From: Gammaproteobacteria bacterium UBA7449
GTDB lineage: Bacteria; Pseudomonadota; Gammaproteobacteria; Pseudomonadales; Pseudohongiellaceae
Assembly (NCBI GenBank): GCA_002477465.1
Contig: DLPV01000006.1
Coordinates: forward strand, 1 to 40,249
DNA length: 40,249 nt
Direction: 5' to 3'
The position numbers were made by a program, and so were the translations under genes. This document shows positions 1 to 8,235 of this stretch, in pieces. Numbering within the stretch: position 1 is the stretch's first letter; each line of letters opens with the position of its first letter. A model generated the notes under the pieces. That model made no database searches. It saw only the letters and a program-made list of their open reading frames with translations, and was not told the DNA's origin.

Positions 1-33
1 AGCATGCCAAGTAGCTGAATCCAGACCTCGATT

Positions 34-339
34 CTAACTTTCATCGCCTAAACCCTTGTGGCCGGGCTTCTGGAGATCAGCCTCATCCAGATCGCTGGGC
101 GCTTGTGGAATATCACCGATGTCTAACGGAGTTACTGCGACATTGGCGGAGCCAGGGAGCCTGGGCGGTAGTCCCCATCCTGTTTTATGCATGTCCTTCT
201 CGGCGGTAGTTTCGTGCTTCGCCGCCATCCCGAGCTCCTTGCTTTGCCTCTGCTCCAGAACTCTCTTCGCGATCCTGATTACCTTTTCACCATCGATGGG
301 CTTCCCCGGCCTGGATGTTTTGTATTTTTTCCTGGGCAT
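34..339 (-). CDS. Small hypothetical protein (101 aa)
   Basis: I do not recognise this protein. The N-terminal third is basic (it begins MPRKKYKTSRPGKPIDGEK) and could form a helix around residues 20-40; the rest is rich in Pro, Gly and Asp with no transmembrane segment or signal peptide. A purine-rich AAGGGGAG lies just upstream of the ATG, which supports real translation. It lies in the accessory-looking edge of the window, about 220 bases from a tRNA fragment, so it may be cargo of an integrated element that continues to the left. A spurious ORF is possible; the ribosome site is the main argument in its favour. Confidence 0.45.
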   Translation of the reverse strand: MPRKKYKTSRPGKPIDGEKVIRIAKRVLEQRQSKELGMAAKHETTAEKDMHKTGWGLPPRLPGSANVAVTPLDIGDIPQAPSDLDEADLQKPGHKGLGDES

Positions 340-927
340 GGACTCCCCTTCGTTGCCCTGGCGGGACTAAGTGATTAGGTCGAGTGATGGTACCGATATA
401 AAGGGTTTGTTTACAGGTGTATAAACGCTATGGAAAGTTTTCAATACACGTTTGTAAGTCATTGATTCCTATATGCCCAGTTCTCCCAATTTTCCCAGTG
501 TTTTTGGGCTCTGATATTTCAAAAATAAGCATATATATCAATAGGATAGGGTACTTTCAGGCAGTGGCCTTCTAAGCCGAGGGTTGCAGGTTCGAGACCT
601 GCCGGGCGCGCCAGACTTCTTTAACCTCGATCGAGGTTGTCTATTTCTGCACTGACCAGGATTCTTGTGACAGCAGGCCTACCAGCCCTGAAGCCTAGCT
701 TCAGGGCGTTCGACTGTCGCTGAGAGCTGGCGCTCTCAATGCGCTCGGTCTCACCCAGGCGCGCCTTGTTCTTCTCTCGCATTGCCTCTGATTCTGACTT
801 TTTCAAGCAATTTAGTGTCAATATATCACTATAAAACAACAGCTTGTTAAAGAAAGCTCCTGTATCGCCGACAAAATAGGACGTAAACATACTTACGCGG
901 GCCTAGGCTAGGATTGAGTTCTTAGCG
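340..927. other. Gene-poor stretch holding a tRNA fragment and a terminator
   Basis: No convincing protein gene lies here. From 370 to 560 the sequence is more AT-rich than the rest of the window, with short runs such as ATATATAT at 531-538. It contains a tRNA-Arg 3' fragment (561-613) and the left arm of a strong hairpin (from 900). An 89-codon leftward ORF at 621-890 fits no family I know and is not credited. Confidence 0.5.
561..613 (+). pseudogene. 3' fragment of tRNA-Arg (anticodon UCU), probable attachment-site remnant
   Basis: The sequence carries a 7-base anticodon loop CTTCTAA (569-575, anticodon TCT at 571-573), a perfect T arm (GCAGG 586-590, loop TTCGAGA, CCTGC 598-602), an acceptor 3' strand CGGGCGC (603-609), discriminator G and encoded CCA (611-613). 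The matching 5' acceptor strand GCGCCCG is not found upstream. Only a D-arm-like AATAGGATAG at 540-549 is visible, badly spaced. The anticodon stem is also impaired (G564 faces A580). It is therefore a truncated or decayed tRNA gene. Tyrosine-recombinase elements commonly integrate in tRNA genes and duplicate the 3' part from the anticodon loop to the end, which is the part kept here. No integrase is visible in the window. Confidence 0.7.
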
Positions 928-942
928 CTAGGCCATTTTTTT
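900..942 (+). terminator. Strong rho-independent terminator for rightward transcription
   Basis: GGCCTAG (900-906) pairs with CTAGGCC (928-934), and the inner segment GCTAGGA (907-913) pairs with TCTTAGC (920-926) with one G·U and one bulged base, giving a stem of about 14 pairs. It is followed by A and seven T (936-942). The T run is on the plus strand, so it stops transcripts coming from the left, such as one from the tRNA-Arg remnant region. The right arm includes the stop codon of the leftward methyltransferase gene; in that direction there is no T run, though the hairpin could protect that mRNA's 3' end. Confidence 0.65.
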
Positions 943-1929
943 GCCTGATTTTCCTGCCTCTGTACTGGTGAGTGGAACGCTTTCCAGGATTTCCCGGGGA
1001 ATGGCGACCATGTCGCCCTGGCCGGTTGCGGGGAACTGGCGGGCTGGAATGAGCTCATAGGCGCCAGAGCGTTTAGCCCTGGAGCCGCGGCGGCGGGCGG
1101 TGCTGCCATCTGCTTTACGGACGTTGAACTGATAAATCGCGTAGTCGTCCGGTAATGTGGTCTGCAGTTCCTGAAGTGAAGCGAATGACTCGGCTACGCC
1201 GTAGGTGACTTCGCAAACAACAATGGGACGGCATTTCTTGAGCGTCCGACTTAGCCCGCGCAACACGCCTTTTTCGAATCCTTCGACATCGATTTTGATC
1301 ATCTGGACGTTGCTGATTGCCGAAGCCAGGAAGTATTCGTCGCCCTTGACCACCTTAAGTTTGCCTATGGGCACATTGCCTTTGTCCCTGGTGGTGGCTA
1401 CGAAAGAGCCGATGCCGCGATTACCGCCAGTCGGCGCATAGAAGTCGAATTCACCTGCCGTTTCCCCCAGGCCGACGCTGTGGACCTTAATGTTTTTTAG
1501 CGAGTTGAGTTGAATGTGGTGCGCTAACCGACTTCTCACTTCATCAAAGGGCTCAAAGGCGTGAATCTGGTCCGCGTGATTTGACATGAACAAGGCATGC
1601 TGGCCGACATTTGAACCAATATCGCAAAAACAGGTGCCTGAAGTCTCCACTGGGGAGCCTGGCGCCATGCTATTGCGGCCGCTGATTGCGCGCATGGCGT
1701 TGCGCATGAAAAACAGCAGAGGCTTCTCGAACGCGCCGTAGTAAAACAAGGCGAACTCAATGCCGTCCTGCAGATTGCCCTCATAACGCAAGCCAAAGAA
1801 GTCGGTGACAAATGGCGCATCGGGCAACTCTCCATTTTGGCCGAGGATGCGGTATGCGGACTTCTTGTGGCGCAGGGAAAGCCAGCTTTGGCGCCAGACC
1901 CAGCGAGCTGCATTTAGTTTCAGCGACAA
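928..1929 (-). CDS. FkbM-family SAM-dependent methyltransferase
   Basis: Class I methyltransferase of the FkbM family, which mostly O-methylates sugars or other small hydroxylated substrates; the substrate here is unknown. The SAM-binding motif I is CDIGSNVGQHALF (about residues 102-114), the acidic end of strand 2 is HAFEPF (123-128), and the family's KIDVEGFEKGVLRG stretch lies at 212-225. No signal peptide or membrane segment is seen. The start is TTG at 1929, preceded by GGGAG at good spacing; this site lies inside the end of the upstream DUF1643 gene, whose stop is only 4 bases away, so the two are co-transcribed and probably translationally coupled. The first ~95 residues precede the catalytic fold and are not recognised. 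The location next to a tRNA remnant suggests accessory DNA. Confidence 0.85.
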   Translation of the reverse strand: MSLKLNAARWVWRQSWLSLRHKKSAYRILGQNGELPDAPFVTDFFGLRYEGNLQDGIEFALFYYGAFEKPLLFFMRNAMRAISGRNSMAPGSPVETSGTCFCDIGSNVGQHALFMSNHADQIHAFEPFDEVRSRLAHHIQLNSLKNIKVHSVGLGETAGEFDFYAPTGGNRGIGSFVATTRDKGNVPIGKLKVVKGDEYFLASAISNVQMIKIDVEGFEKGVLRGLSRTLKKCRPIVVCEVTYGVAESFASLQELQTTLPDDYAIYQFNVRKADGSTARRRGSRAKRSGAYELIPARQFPATGQGDMVAIPREILESVPLTSTEAGKSGKKMA

Positions 1930-1933
1930 GCTC

Positions 1934-2461
1934 TCATCTCCCGTCCTGGTGCTGCCATGCCCGGGGTAGGGTCGTGGCGCGGAGATAAAGAGGATGGGAG
2001 GGTTGCTGAGAACGATTCATTTTCAGATAGTGAAGATCTGGCAGGCGGCGCAACAATGCTGCGGCGCGTCCCAGATGTTCGCCATGATTGCCCCAACAGG
2101 CGATGCGCAGTTGCGATTGCTGGTAACTCTGTTTTATCCATTTGTTATTGTAACGACCAACAGGATCAGAAGCCCGTTTGAGGTCCTCCGGGTAGGTGGC
2201 TCTAAAGGCAAACAGATTCGTGACAATGAGCCTGCTAAAACCCCAATCATGGGCAAATTGTACACAGCGGCGAATGGTAGGATCATCCTGACGATGATCT
2301 GCTGTGGACGGATTCAAGCCAATGAATAGAACCGTACCTGCGCCGGCGTCCCAGCTGCGTTCAAGCGTGTAGCGATACTGCTTGCAGCGAGAAAAGCGGG
2401 CTTTTTGTGATACGTATTGCACTTTTAACCGGGAATCATGGGCCAGAGCTGGCAATTTCAA
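1934..2461 (-). CDS. DUF1643 family protein
   Basis: This matches the DUF1643 family, a small soluble protein of unknown biochemical role found in bacteria and phages. The diagnostic block is FIGLNPSTADHRQDDPTIRR (about residues 46-65), followed by a conserved WGFSRLIVTNLFAFRATYP (73-91) and a later ACWGNHG block. The length of 175 residues fits the family. The annotated start is TTG; an internal start is possible because the family core begins only around residue 25 (FSRCKQYRYTLER). It is the first gene of a two-gene leftward operon with the FkbM methyltransferase. The family is often found in mobile or defence-rich DNA, but nothing here shows such a role. Confidence 0.8.
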   Translation of the reverse strand: MKLPALAHDSRLKVQYVSQKARFSRCKQYRYTLERSWDAGAGTVLFIGLNPSTADHRQDDPTIRRCVQFAHDWGFSRLIVTNLFAFRATYPEDLKRASDPVGRYNNKWIKQSYQQSQLRIACWGNHGEHLGRAAALLRRLPDLHYLKMNRSQQPSHPLYLRATTLPRAWQHQDGR

Positions 2462-2870
2462 AAATTTGGATAATAATTAGGTCAGCTACTCGATAAAAAC
2501 AGTCTTCGCCAAGCCTTGGGTGGCTAGCCTAGATATCGAATAGAACGTCGGGAGGCTTCTGGGCCTCTCGTCGCAGTAGCTTGCCTCAGCATTCTTCTCT
2601 CAGCCTATCCCTGTCTGTTCTTATCTGACTCGCTCCGTCATGCATCGATCCAACTCAGGCGTATTTTAGGACAGCGCTGGTTTTTCGGGCGCGGTGCTCA
2701 GTCAGGACCCGATTTTCCTCGCAATCAATGGCTGCTGCAACATCCTGAGTTGTGGAAACCTTGCGCGTGGTTTATGTTTGGCCGCTTTTGACAGGCTAGA
2801 TTGCAAATCTGTGGGTCTCCAGGTTCCGGCCCGCAAGAATTGCCGCATCAATAATCATTGGGATAAGCTA
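2462..2870. other. 409-base intergenic region between divergent genes
   Basis: It separates the leftward DUF1643 gene from the rightward phosphorylase. The phosphorylase reading frame stays open back to 2694, but that extension does not resemble the family. No convincing sigma-70 promoter, operator or structured RNA was found. A short GATTGCAAATC (2799-2809) resembles a tRNA-Cys anticodon arm but has no supporting acceptor or T arm. Confidence 0.4.
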
Positions 2871-3629
2871 ATGCTAGGAATAATTGGTGGCTCCGGGCTG
2901 TATAGCCTCGAGTCTGTTGGCCAGGTTAAGCGGAAAAGAGTCAAAACGGCTCATGACGAGAGGACAGTGCCTGCCGAAATCATTGTCCACGAGGGTGGTC
3001 AGTTTGTGTTTCTGCCCCGGCATGGAAAAAACCACCAGATAGCCCCCCACGAGATCAACTACCGAGCCAATATCGTGGCTTTGCATAAACTTGGCGTTTC
3101 GCAGATCGTTGCCGTAAATGCAGTGGGCGGCATAACCGAGAATACGAGACCTGGCGCCATCATAGTACCTGACCAATTGATCGACTATACGTGGGGGAGG
3201 GCATCGACTTATGCCGAGGGAGAAGGGGTTGAAGTAAGCCATATTGACTTTACCCATCCCTTTGATGAGGCGCTCTCCCAGCGCCTGCTGAATGCCGTAG
3301 AGTCAGCGAATACCAAAGCAAGCCAGCGCCGCGTTGTGCTTGCACAAGCTGTCTATGGTGTTACCCAGGGACCGCGACTAGAGACTGCGGCAGAAATTAA
3401 ACGTATGCAGCAGGATGGGTGCGATATTGTCGGCATGACTGCGATGCCAGAAGCAGCTCTGGCGCGCGAGCTCGGTGTTGACTATGCGATGCTTGCACTG
3501 TCAGTTAATTGGGCGGCAGGAGTTTTGCCTGGCGTAATATCGATGGAGGAAATCCAGGCCGTGATGCGGGACGGGCAGTCTTTTCTGCATGGAGTGCTGC
3601 TGCGACTCATCAAAGAAGGTGCTCGCTAG
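2871..3629 (+). CDS. S-methyl-5'-thioinosine phosphorylase (MTAP/PNP family)
   Basis: Purine-nucleoside phosphorylase of the MTAP family, 252 residues. It phosphorolyses methylthio-nucleosides to the free base and methylthioribose-1-phosphate, part of salvage of the by-product of polyamine synthesis and quorum-signal synthesis. Visible motifs are the phosphate-binding GIIGGSGLY at the N-terminus, FLPRHGKNHQIAPHEINYRAN, AVNAVGGI, and the purine-site GMTAMPEAALARELG. In Pseudomonas the orthologue beside mfd is a methylthioinosine-specific enzyme, so that assignment rests on synteny and family; it could also accept methylthioadenosine. I chose the ATG at 2871 because the family begins directly at this glycine-rich strand; the upstream extension to 2694 looks non-coding. 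It is transcribed towards csiV. Confidence 0.87.
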   Translation: MLGIIGGSGLYSLESVGQVKRKRVKTAHDERTVPAEIIVHEGGQFVFLPRHGKNHQIAPHEINYRANIVALHKLGVSQIVAVNAVGGITENTRPGAIIVPDQLIDYTWGRASTYAEGEGVEVSHIDFTHPFDEALSQRLLNAVESANTKASQRRVVLAQAVYGVTQGPRLETAAEIKRMQQDGCDIVGMTAMPEAALARELGVDYAMLALSVNWAAGVLPGVISMEEIQAVMRDGQSFLHGVLLRLIKEGAR

Positions 3630-3631
3630 CT

Positions 3632-3648
3632 GATTTGTCTGGCAAATC
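3632..3648 (+). terminator. Small hairpin between convergent genes, weak terminator candidate
   Basis: GATTTG (3632-3637) pairs with CAAATC (3643-3648) around a 5-base loop, with two further G-C pairs outside a T·T mismatch. It lies directly after the phosphorylase stop and before the csiV stop. There is no T run on either side, so it may not terminate on its own. Confidence 0.35.
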
Positions 3649-3664
3649 TGCTGGAAGACACTAG

Positions 3665-4621
3665 CTACTGGTCTGGCTCGATGGGTGGTAGGCCATCAAA
3701 AAGTGGGAGTTGTGGCACCTGGTAGGGTTCAACCATGATTACGATGCCAAGGGCAGGGTGGTCGAGATAATGAAATTCATTGCTGCGCATTTCCCGGCTT
3801 TGCCGCATGTGGTACACGCGGGAAGGCGAAGAGTATGAGTCAACTACCGAGTCGCTGTTATTTTCAACAGCGAGCCTTTGCATTGGCTCAAGCACTTCGT
3901 GCGGCGCAGTAGGTAAACGCCAGCTGCCGGAGCCTTGTGTCGAATTATTGAACTCGCTCAACCAAATGTCCGAGTCGATCACAACCCGGTCTTCATTTTC
4001 ATTGAATCGAATCGTAATACTGCCTGCCATTTCCGGCTGTACTCCTATCAACTCGCCGCCTGAAACGTAGAGCGGCAGTGACTGTTCGGCTTGCCTTACT
4101 GGTTGCCGCCAGAGCCCGTGGAACAGCAGTCGATGATCCGGGGATTGGCGCAGTGCGCGATTGGTTTGGCGAAAGTCGCTCGCGCTATCCGGCAGCTGCA
4201 GAAAGGCATCGCGCTGAAAATCGTAAAAGCGAAAACCGGGACCGGAAGTAGCCGGTTCTGGGCCTACACCGGCAATCAGCTGGCGTGCTAAATCATCATC
4301 AGTCAGGATCTGTGGTTCATCACTCGCTGCGAGAATAAGCTCCTCGGTCAACAAGATGTCTTGCAGTTGCTTCAGCCTGCTCATGCCTTCAGGAAAGTCG
4401 AGCTCTGACGCGCCGGGGAGCCAGGTTTCCTCGCTGCGTCCGCTTATTGATTCGTTGCTAAAAATACTGACCTCAATCTGGAACCAGCGCTCCTGTCCAT
4501 AGCCCTGAACAGGGTTCTGCAGTAGCAGCAGGCTTGTGATGCAGAAGGTCCACTTGCGGCTAATTGCAATGTGCATTCGCAAGTGGTCTTGAAAGTGCTG
4601 TAAGAAACGAGGTCTCTGCAT
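3665..4621 (-). CDS. csiV: CsiV family protein (periplasmic, downstream of mfd)
   Basis: This matches the CsiV family (annotated as 'peptidoglycan-binding protein CsiV' or DUF2803), secreted proteins of unknown mechanism encoded directly downstream of mfd in many Gammaproteobacteria. The mature protein begins with the typical RWFQIEVSIFSN strand and ends with the family's FHYLDHPALGIVIMVEPYQ block. The N-terminus holds a hydrophobic segment (CITSLLLLQNPVQG, about residues 27-40) that suits a signal peptide. The start at 4621 would give an unusually long region before it; the in-frame ATG at 4576 (residue 16) gives a more typical signal peptide and may be the real start. It begins 16 bases after the mfd stop, so it is in the mfd operon. 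Confidence 0.82.
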   Translation of the reverse strand: MQRPRFLQHFQDHLRMHIAISRKWTFCITSLLLLQNPVQGYGQERWFQIEVSIFSNESISGRSEETWLPGASELDFPEGMSRLKQLQDILLTEELILAASDEPQILTDDDLARQLIAGVGPEPATSGPGFRFYDFQRDAFLQLPDSASDFRQTNRALRQSPDHRLLFHGLWRQPVRQAEQSLPLYVSGGELIGVQPEMAGSITIRFNENEDRVVIDSDIWLSEFNNSTQGSGSWRLPTAPHEVLEPMQRLAVENNSDSVVDSYSSPSRVYHMRQSREMRSNEFHYLDHPALGIVIMVEPYQVPQLPLFDGLPPIEPDQ

Positions 4622-4637
4622 CTACTTGTCAGTTGGC

Positions 4638-7600
4638 CTAAGCCACCTTGGACTCATTCAGTTTGAGGTTGTCCAGAATACCATTGATCAGGACCATTTT
4701 TTCATCTGGGTGCGCGCAGTTGTGCTTGAACTGCAGCTGATTGGCGCCTCCGAGCTTATAGGTCTGGGGATCGCCCTGAATCATTTGCACCAGGCAGAAG
4801 GGGTCTACCTCAGTATGTTGATTAAACTCGATGCGGCCGCTGCTGACATTGGCGTCTATCTTCTTAATGCCAAAGCCGCTGGCGCGGAGTTTGAGGCGAG
4901 TCTGTTGAATCAATAGCGACAGTTGTTTGGGCAGCAGTCCGAAACGATCGATCATTTCCACCTGTAGATCTTCCAGTTCGTCTTCATCACTCGCGGAGGA
5001 GATACGTTTGTACATAATAAGGCGGGTATGTACATCAGGCAGATACTCTTCCGGAATCAAGGCCGGAATACGCAGATTTATTTCAATCGCCCTGTCCGCA
5101 AATGCTTCGATGCTGGGAACGCGCCCGGCACGAATAGCTGCCACAGCCTCATCAAGCATCTCAGTGTAGAGCGCAAAGCCGATTTTTTGCATGTGACCAC
5201 TCTGCTCATCCCCAAGCAATTCGCCGGCGCCGCGGATCTCCAGATCATGACTGGCCAGCGTGAAACCAGCGCCAAGGGTGGTCGCAGCCTGGATTGCTTC
5301 AATTCGCTTTTGCGCATCGGACTGCAAGCGGCTTTGTGGAGGCAGCAAGAGGTAAGCATAAGCCTGGTGATGGGAGCGGCCAACCCGGCCCCGCAGCTGA
5401 TGCAGTTGCGCAAGCCCAAACTTGTCAGCACGATCAATGATGATTGTGTTAGCGCTGGGAATATCGATGCCGGTTTCGATAATCGTGGTGCATACCAGAA
5501 TGTTGTAACGCTTGTGATAAAAGTCGGCCATGACTTTCTCCAGCTCTCTTTCTGGCATCTGGCCATGGGCCACACAAATGCGGGCTTGAGGAACCAATTC
5601 CCGCAACTCCTCTGCGGCTCGATCAATGCTTTTGACTTCATTATGTAAGTAAAACACTTGGCCGCCGCGCAGTAACTCGCGCGAGATGGCTTCCTTGATC
5701 AGGCTTTCCTGGGATTCGCGCACGAATGTTTTTACGGACAGGCGCTTCGCTGGTGGCGTCACGATGAGTGATAGATCCCTGACGCTGGACAGGGCCATAT
5801 TTAGAGTCCGGGGAATGGGGGTAGCCGTCAGGGTGAGGATGTCGACGTTAGCCCGCAGTGCTTTGAGTTTATCTTTTTGCCGTACACCGAAGCGATGTTC
5901 TTCATCGATGATCAGCAAGCCGAGGTTGCTATAGTCAATCTCCCCATGAAGCAGTTTATGGGTGCCGATGAGAATGTCGATTTTGCCTGCTTTTACTTTT
6001 TCAATTGTAGCTGCCTGATCAGATGCCGATTTGAAGCGTGAAAGCACGTCCACCCGTACTGGCGAGTCAGCAAAGCGATCCTGAAGACTCTCGAAGTGCT
6101 GCTGGGCCAACAGGGTGGTCGGCACCAGCATGGCAACTTGCTTGCTGTTTTGCACCGCAATAAATGCTGCTCGCATGGCTACTTCCGTCTTACCAAAACC
6201 GACATCGCCACACACTAGCCGATCCATTGGGCGGGTGCTGCTCATGTCATCGATGACGGCTGCGATTGCATTTTCCTGATCGGCCGTTTCCTCAAACGGA
6301 AAACTGGCGGCAAACTTATCGTAGTCTTCCTGCACAACGCGGTATTGAAACCCCTTGCGCGCCTCTCGCTGAGCATAGATATCGAGAAGCTCCGCGGCGA
6401 CATCGCGAATTTTTTCTGCGGCTTTACGTTTGGTCTTTTGCCATTGCTCGGTACCAAGGGTGTTTAGCGGGGCGGTATCCTGGTCGGCACCACTATAGCG
6501 ACTGATCAGGTGGAGTGCCGATACCGGAACATAAAGCTTGGAGCCGTTGGCGTATTCCAGGGTCAAAAATTCAGTGGTTTCGCCGTCAGTGGTAATGGTC
6601 TGCAGGCCACGGTAGCGGCCAACACCATGCTCAAGATGCACCACTGCGTCATCGACGTGAAGTTCGGTGAGGCTCTTGATGATGAAGTCGGTATTGCTTT
6701 GGGTGCGCTTGCGCCGGCGCCGCTGGGCAATGCGTTCTTCAAAGATCTGGGCTTCGGTAATCAGCAGCAGGTTTTCCTCTTGCAACCATAGCGCCCGATC
6801 AATTTGTGCAATCGTCAAGCCGAGAGCTGCATCGCTGCTAATGAAGTCTTGCCAGTGCTCGAAGGGGACAGGATTAATCTCTATTTGCCTGAACAGTTCG
6901 AGCAGGGTTTCGCGGCGTCCAGCGGTTTCAGCGCACAGTAAAATCCGTCCGGGTTTGGATGCGATAAATTCCTGCAGGGACAAAAAAGGATGGGCAAGGC
7001 GGGAATTGCTGGCAAGGTCAGGCAAGCTTAGAGTCGCGAAGTGACTTGCCTGAGGATGCTGTTTGAATTCGATCTGGCGGTATGACTTGAGTCGCCTGAA
7101 TATGTCGTTGACCGCAATAAACACTTGGTCGGGCGACAGGATTGGGCGGTAGCGATCAAAACGGCGATCTTCATAGCGCGCCTGGATGTCTTTCCAGAAA
7201 GCTTCACCCGCCGCGCGAATATCTCCGATATTACAAATTGTCGTAGTTTCCGGCAGGAAATCAAATAGTGAGTCAAGCCTGTCGAAGAATACATTTAAGT
7301 AGTATTCCAGGCCCGGAGAGCTCAGACCGGAACTTACATCCTGGTAGATCGGACACTGGCGCAAATCGACGTCGAACAGTTCCCTGAAGCGCCCCCGAAA
7401 TTGGGAAATGCCTGCTTCATCCATGGGATATTCACGTCCGGGCAGTAGCCGGATTTCCTTAACCTGCGCGGCGGAGCGCTGCGTCTCAGGATCGAAGCGA
7501 CGGATGGAATCAATGACGTCATCGAACAGGTCTATTCGCAGGGGTAACTCAGTGCCCATTGGAAAGATGTCAATGATGGATCCGCGCACGGCGAACTCAC

Positions 7601-8090
7601 CGTGCTCCATTACGGCTTCGACCACCTGGTAACCCGCTAACAGCATTTGGGCGCGCATCTCGGCGATTGAAACTGACTGGCCCACTGCCAGATCCAGGCT
7701 ATTGGCGCTGATGTATTGCCGCGGAGGGAGTTGGTGCATAAGGTTGGTGATCGAGGTCACCACGACGCCGCGTTCAAGTTTTGGCAGATTGAACAGGGTG
7801 GCTAGGCGGTCTGAAATTATGTCCTGATGGGGTGAAAAGCTGTCGTAGGGCAGCGTTTCCCAATCTGGCAGGACATAGACACCAGTATCGCCTATGCCGG
7901 CGTTGAAATAGGCTATTTCCCGCAGGCAGCGTTCAACAGTTTCATTATTATCACAAATGAGTAGCAGAGGGCCCTCTGCCTGCGCGGCGGCCTGGGCCAG
8001 CACCAGACTATCGGCGCTGCCGACGATACCATCCCAATAAGTCGTGGTGAATTCAGTCTCGGGGAGAGGTGGATTGAATATATCATTCAT
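4638..8090 (-). CDS. mfd: Transcription-repair coupling factor Mfd
   Basis: A full-length 1150-residue Mfd. It removes RNA polymerase stalled at DNA lesions and recruits UvrA for nucleotide excision repair. The N-terminal third is the UvrB-like module (GSADSLVLAQAAA, then LPDWETLPYDSFSPH). The RNA-polymerase-binding region follows (VVHLEHGVGRYRGLQ and LTLEYANGSKLYVPV). The RecG-like translocase has Walker A CGDVGFGKTEVAMR (around residue 625), a DEEH box (LIIDEEHRFGV), motif III TATPIPRTL, and motif VI LRGRVGRS. The C-terminal domain that masks the UvrA site is present. The start is the ATG at 8090, with a TACAAT-like -10 (complement of 8123-8128) about 35 bases upstream but no clear -35. It is transcribed away from the GAPDH gene and towards csiV. 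Confidence 0.97.
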   Translation of the reverse strand: MNDIFNPPLPETEFTTTYWDGIVGSADSLVLAQAAAQAEGPLLLICDNNETVERCLREIAYFNAGIGDTGVYVLPDWETLPYDSFSPHQDIISDRLATLFNLPKLERGVVVTSITNLMHQLPPRQYISANSLDLAVGQSVSIAEMRAQMLLAGYQVVEAVMEHGEFAVRGSIIDIFPMGTELPLRIDLFDDVIDSIRRFDPETQRSAAQVKEIRLLPGREYPMDEAGISQFRGRFRELFDVDLRQCPIYQDVSSGLSSPGLEYYLNVFFDRLDSLFDFLPETTTICNIGDIRAAGEAFWKDIQARYEDRRFDRYRPILSPDQVFIAVNDIFRRLKSYRQIEFKQHPQASHFATLSLPDLASNSRLAHPFLSLQEFIASKPGRILLCAETAGRRETLLELFRQIEINPVPFEHWQDFISSDAALGLTIAQIDRALWLQEENLLLITEAQIFEERIAQRRRRKRTQSNTDFIIKSLTELHVDDAVVHLEHGVGRYRGLQTITTDGETTEFLTLEYANGSKLYVPVSALHLISRYSGADQDTAPLNTLGTEQWQKTKRKAAEKIRDVAAELLDIYAQREARKGFQYRVVQEDYDKFAASFPFEETADQENAIAAVIDDMSSTRPMDRLVCGDVGFGKTEVAMRAAFIAVQNSKQVAMLVPTTLLAQQHFESLQDRFADSPVRVDVLSRFKSASDQAATIEKVKAGKIDILIGTHKLLHGEIDYSNLGLLIIDEEHRFGVRQKDKLKALRANVDILTLTATPIPRTLNMALSSVRDLSLIVTPPAKRLSVKTFVRESQESLIKEAISRELLRGGQVFYLHNEVKSIDRAAEELRELVPQARICVAHGQMPERELEKVMADFYHKRYNILVCTTIIETGIDIPSANTIIIDRADKFGLAQLHQLRGRVGRSHHQAYAYLLLPPQSRLQSDAQKRIEAIQAATTLGAGFTLASHDLEIRGAGELLGDEQSGHMQKIGFALYTEMLDEAVAAIRAGRVPSIEAFADRAIEINLRIPALIPEEYLPDVHTRLIMYKRISSASDEDELEDLQVEMIDRFGLLPKQLSLLIQQTRLKLRASGFGIKKIDANVSSGRIEFNQHTEVDPFCLVQMIQGDPQTYKLGGANQLQFKHNCAHPDEKMVLINGILDNLKLNESKVA

Positions 8091-8171
8091 GCTGATGGCC
8101 TGGGCCTCAAAAAAAGCGCGTTATTGTAGCGTATGTGGATGGCGCGGCCCATTTATGAAGAGAGGGCTTTG

Positions 8172-8200
8172 TTGCACTGCCTATTTTTTCACAAGATAAT
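8172..8200 (+). promoter_or_regulatory. Candidate sigma-70 promoter of the GAPDH gene
   Basis: TTGCAC (8172-8177) is separated by exactly 17 bases from GATAAT (8195-8200, five of six consensus bases). Transcription would begin near 8207, giving a leader of about 30 bases before the GTG start. The spacer contains a run of six T. Confidence 0.5.
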
Positions 8201-8235
8201 GGCCGCCTTTTGAGTTCGGCCAAGAAGGGGATGCA

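Noticed and set aside
621..890. Leftward 89-codon ORF between the tRNA fragment and the FkbM gene
   Set aside because: No recognisable family and biased composition; it looks like chance coding in non-genic DNA.
2761..2840. tRNA-Cys-like stretch (GATTGCAAATC at 2799-2809, GCGCGT upstream)
   Set aside because: No T arm, no matching acceptor 3' strand and no CCA; the similarity is limited to the anticodon arm.
2694..2870. N-terminal extension of the thioinosine phosphorylase
   Set aside because: The family begins at the MLGIIGGSG strand coded from 2871; the upstream residues do not resemble it and include no signal peptide.
5028..5648. Long rightward ORF inside mfd
   Set aside because: It lies antisense to the conserved helicase motifs of mfd and has no family resemblance; a shadow ORF.
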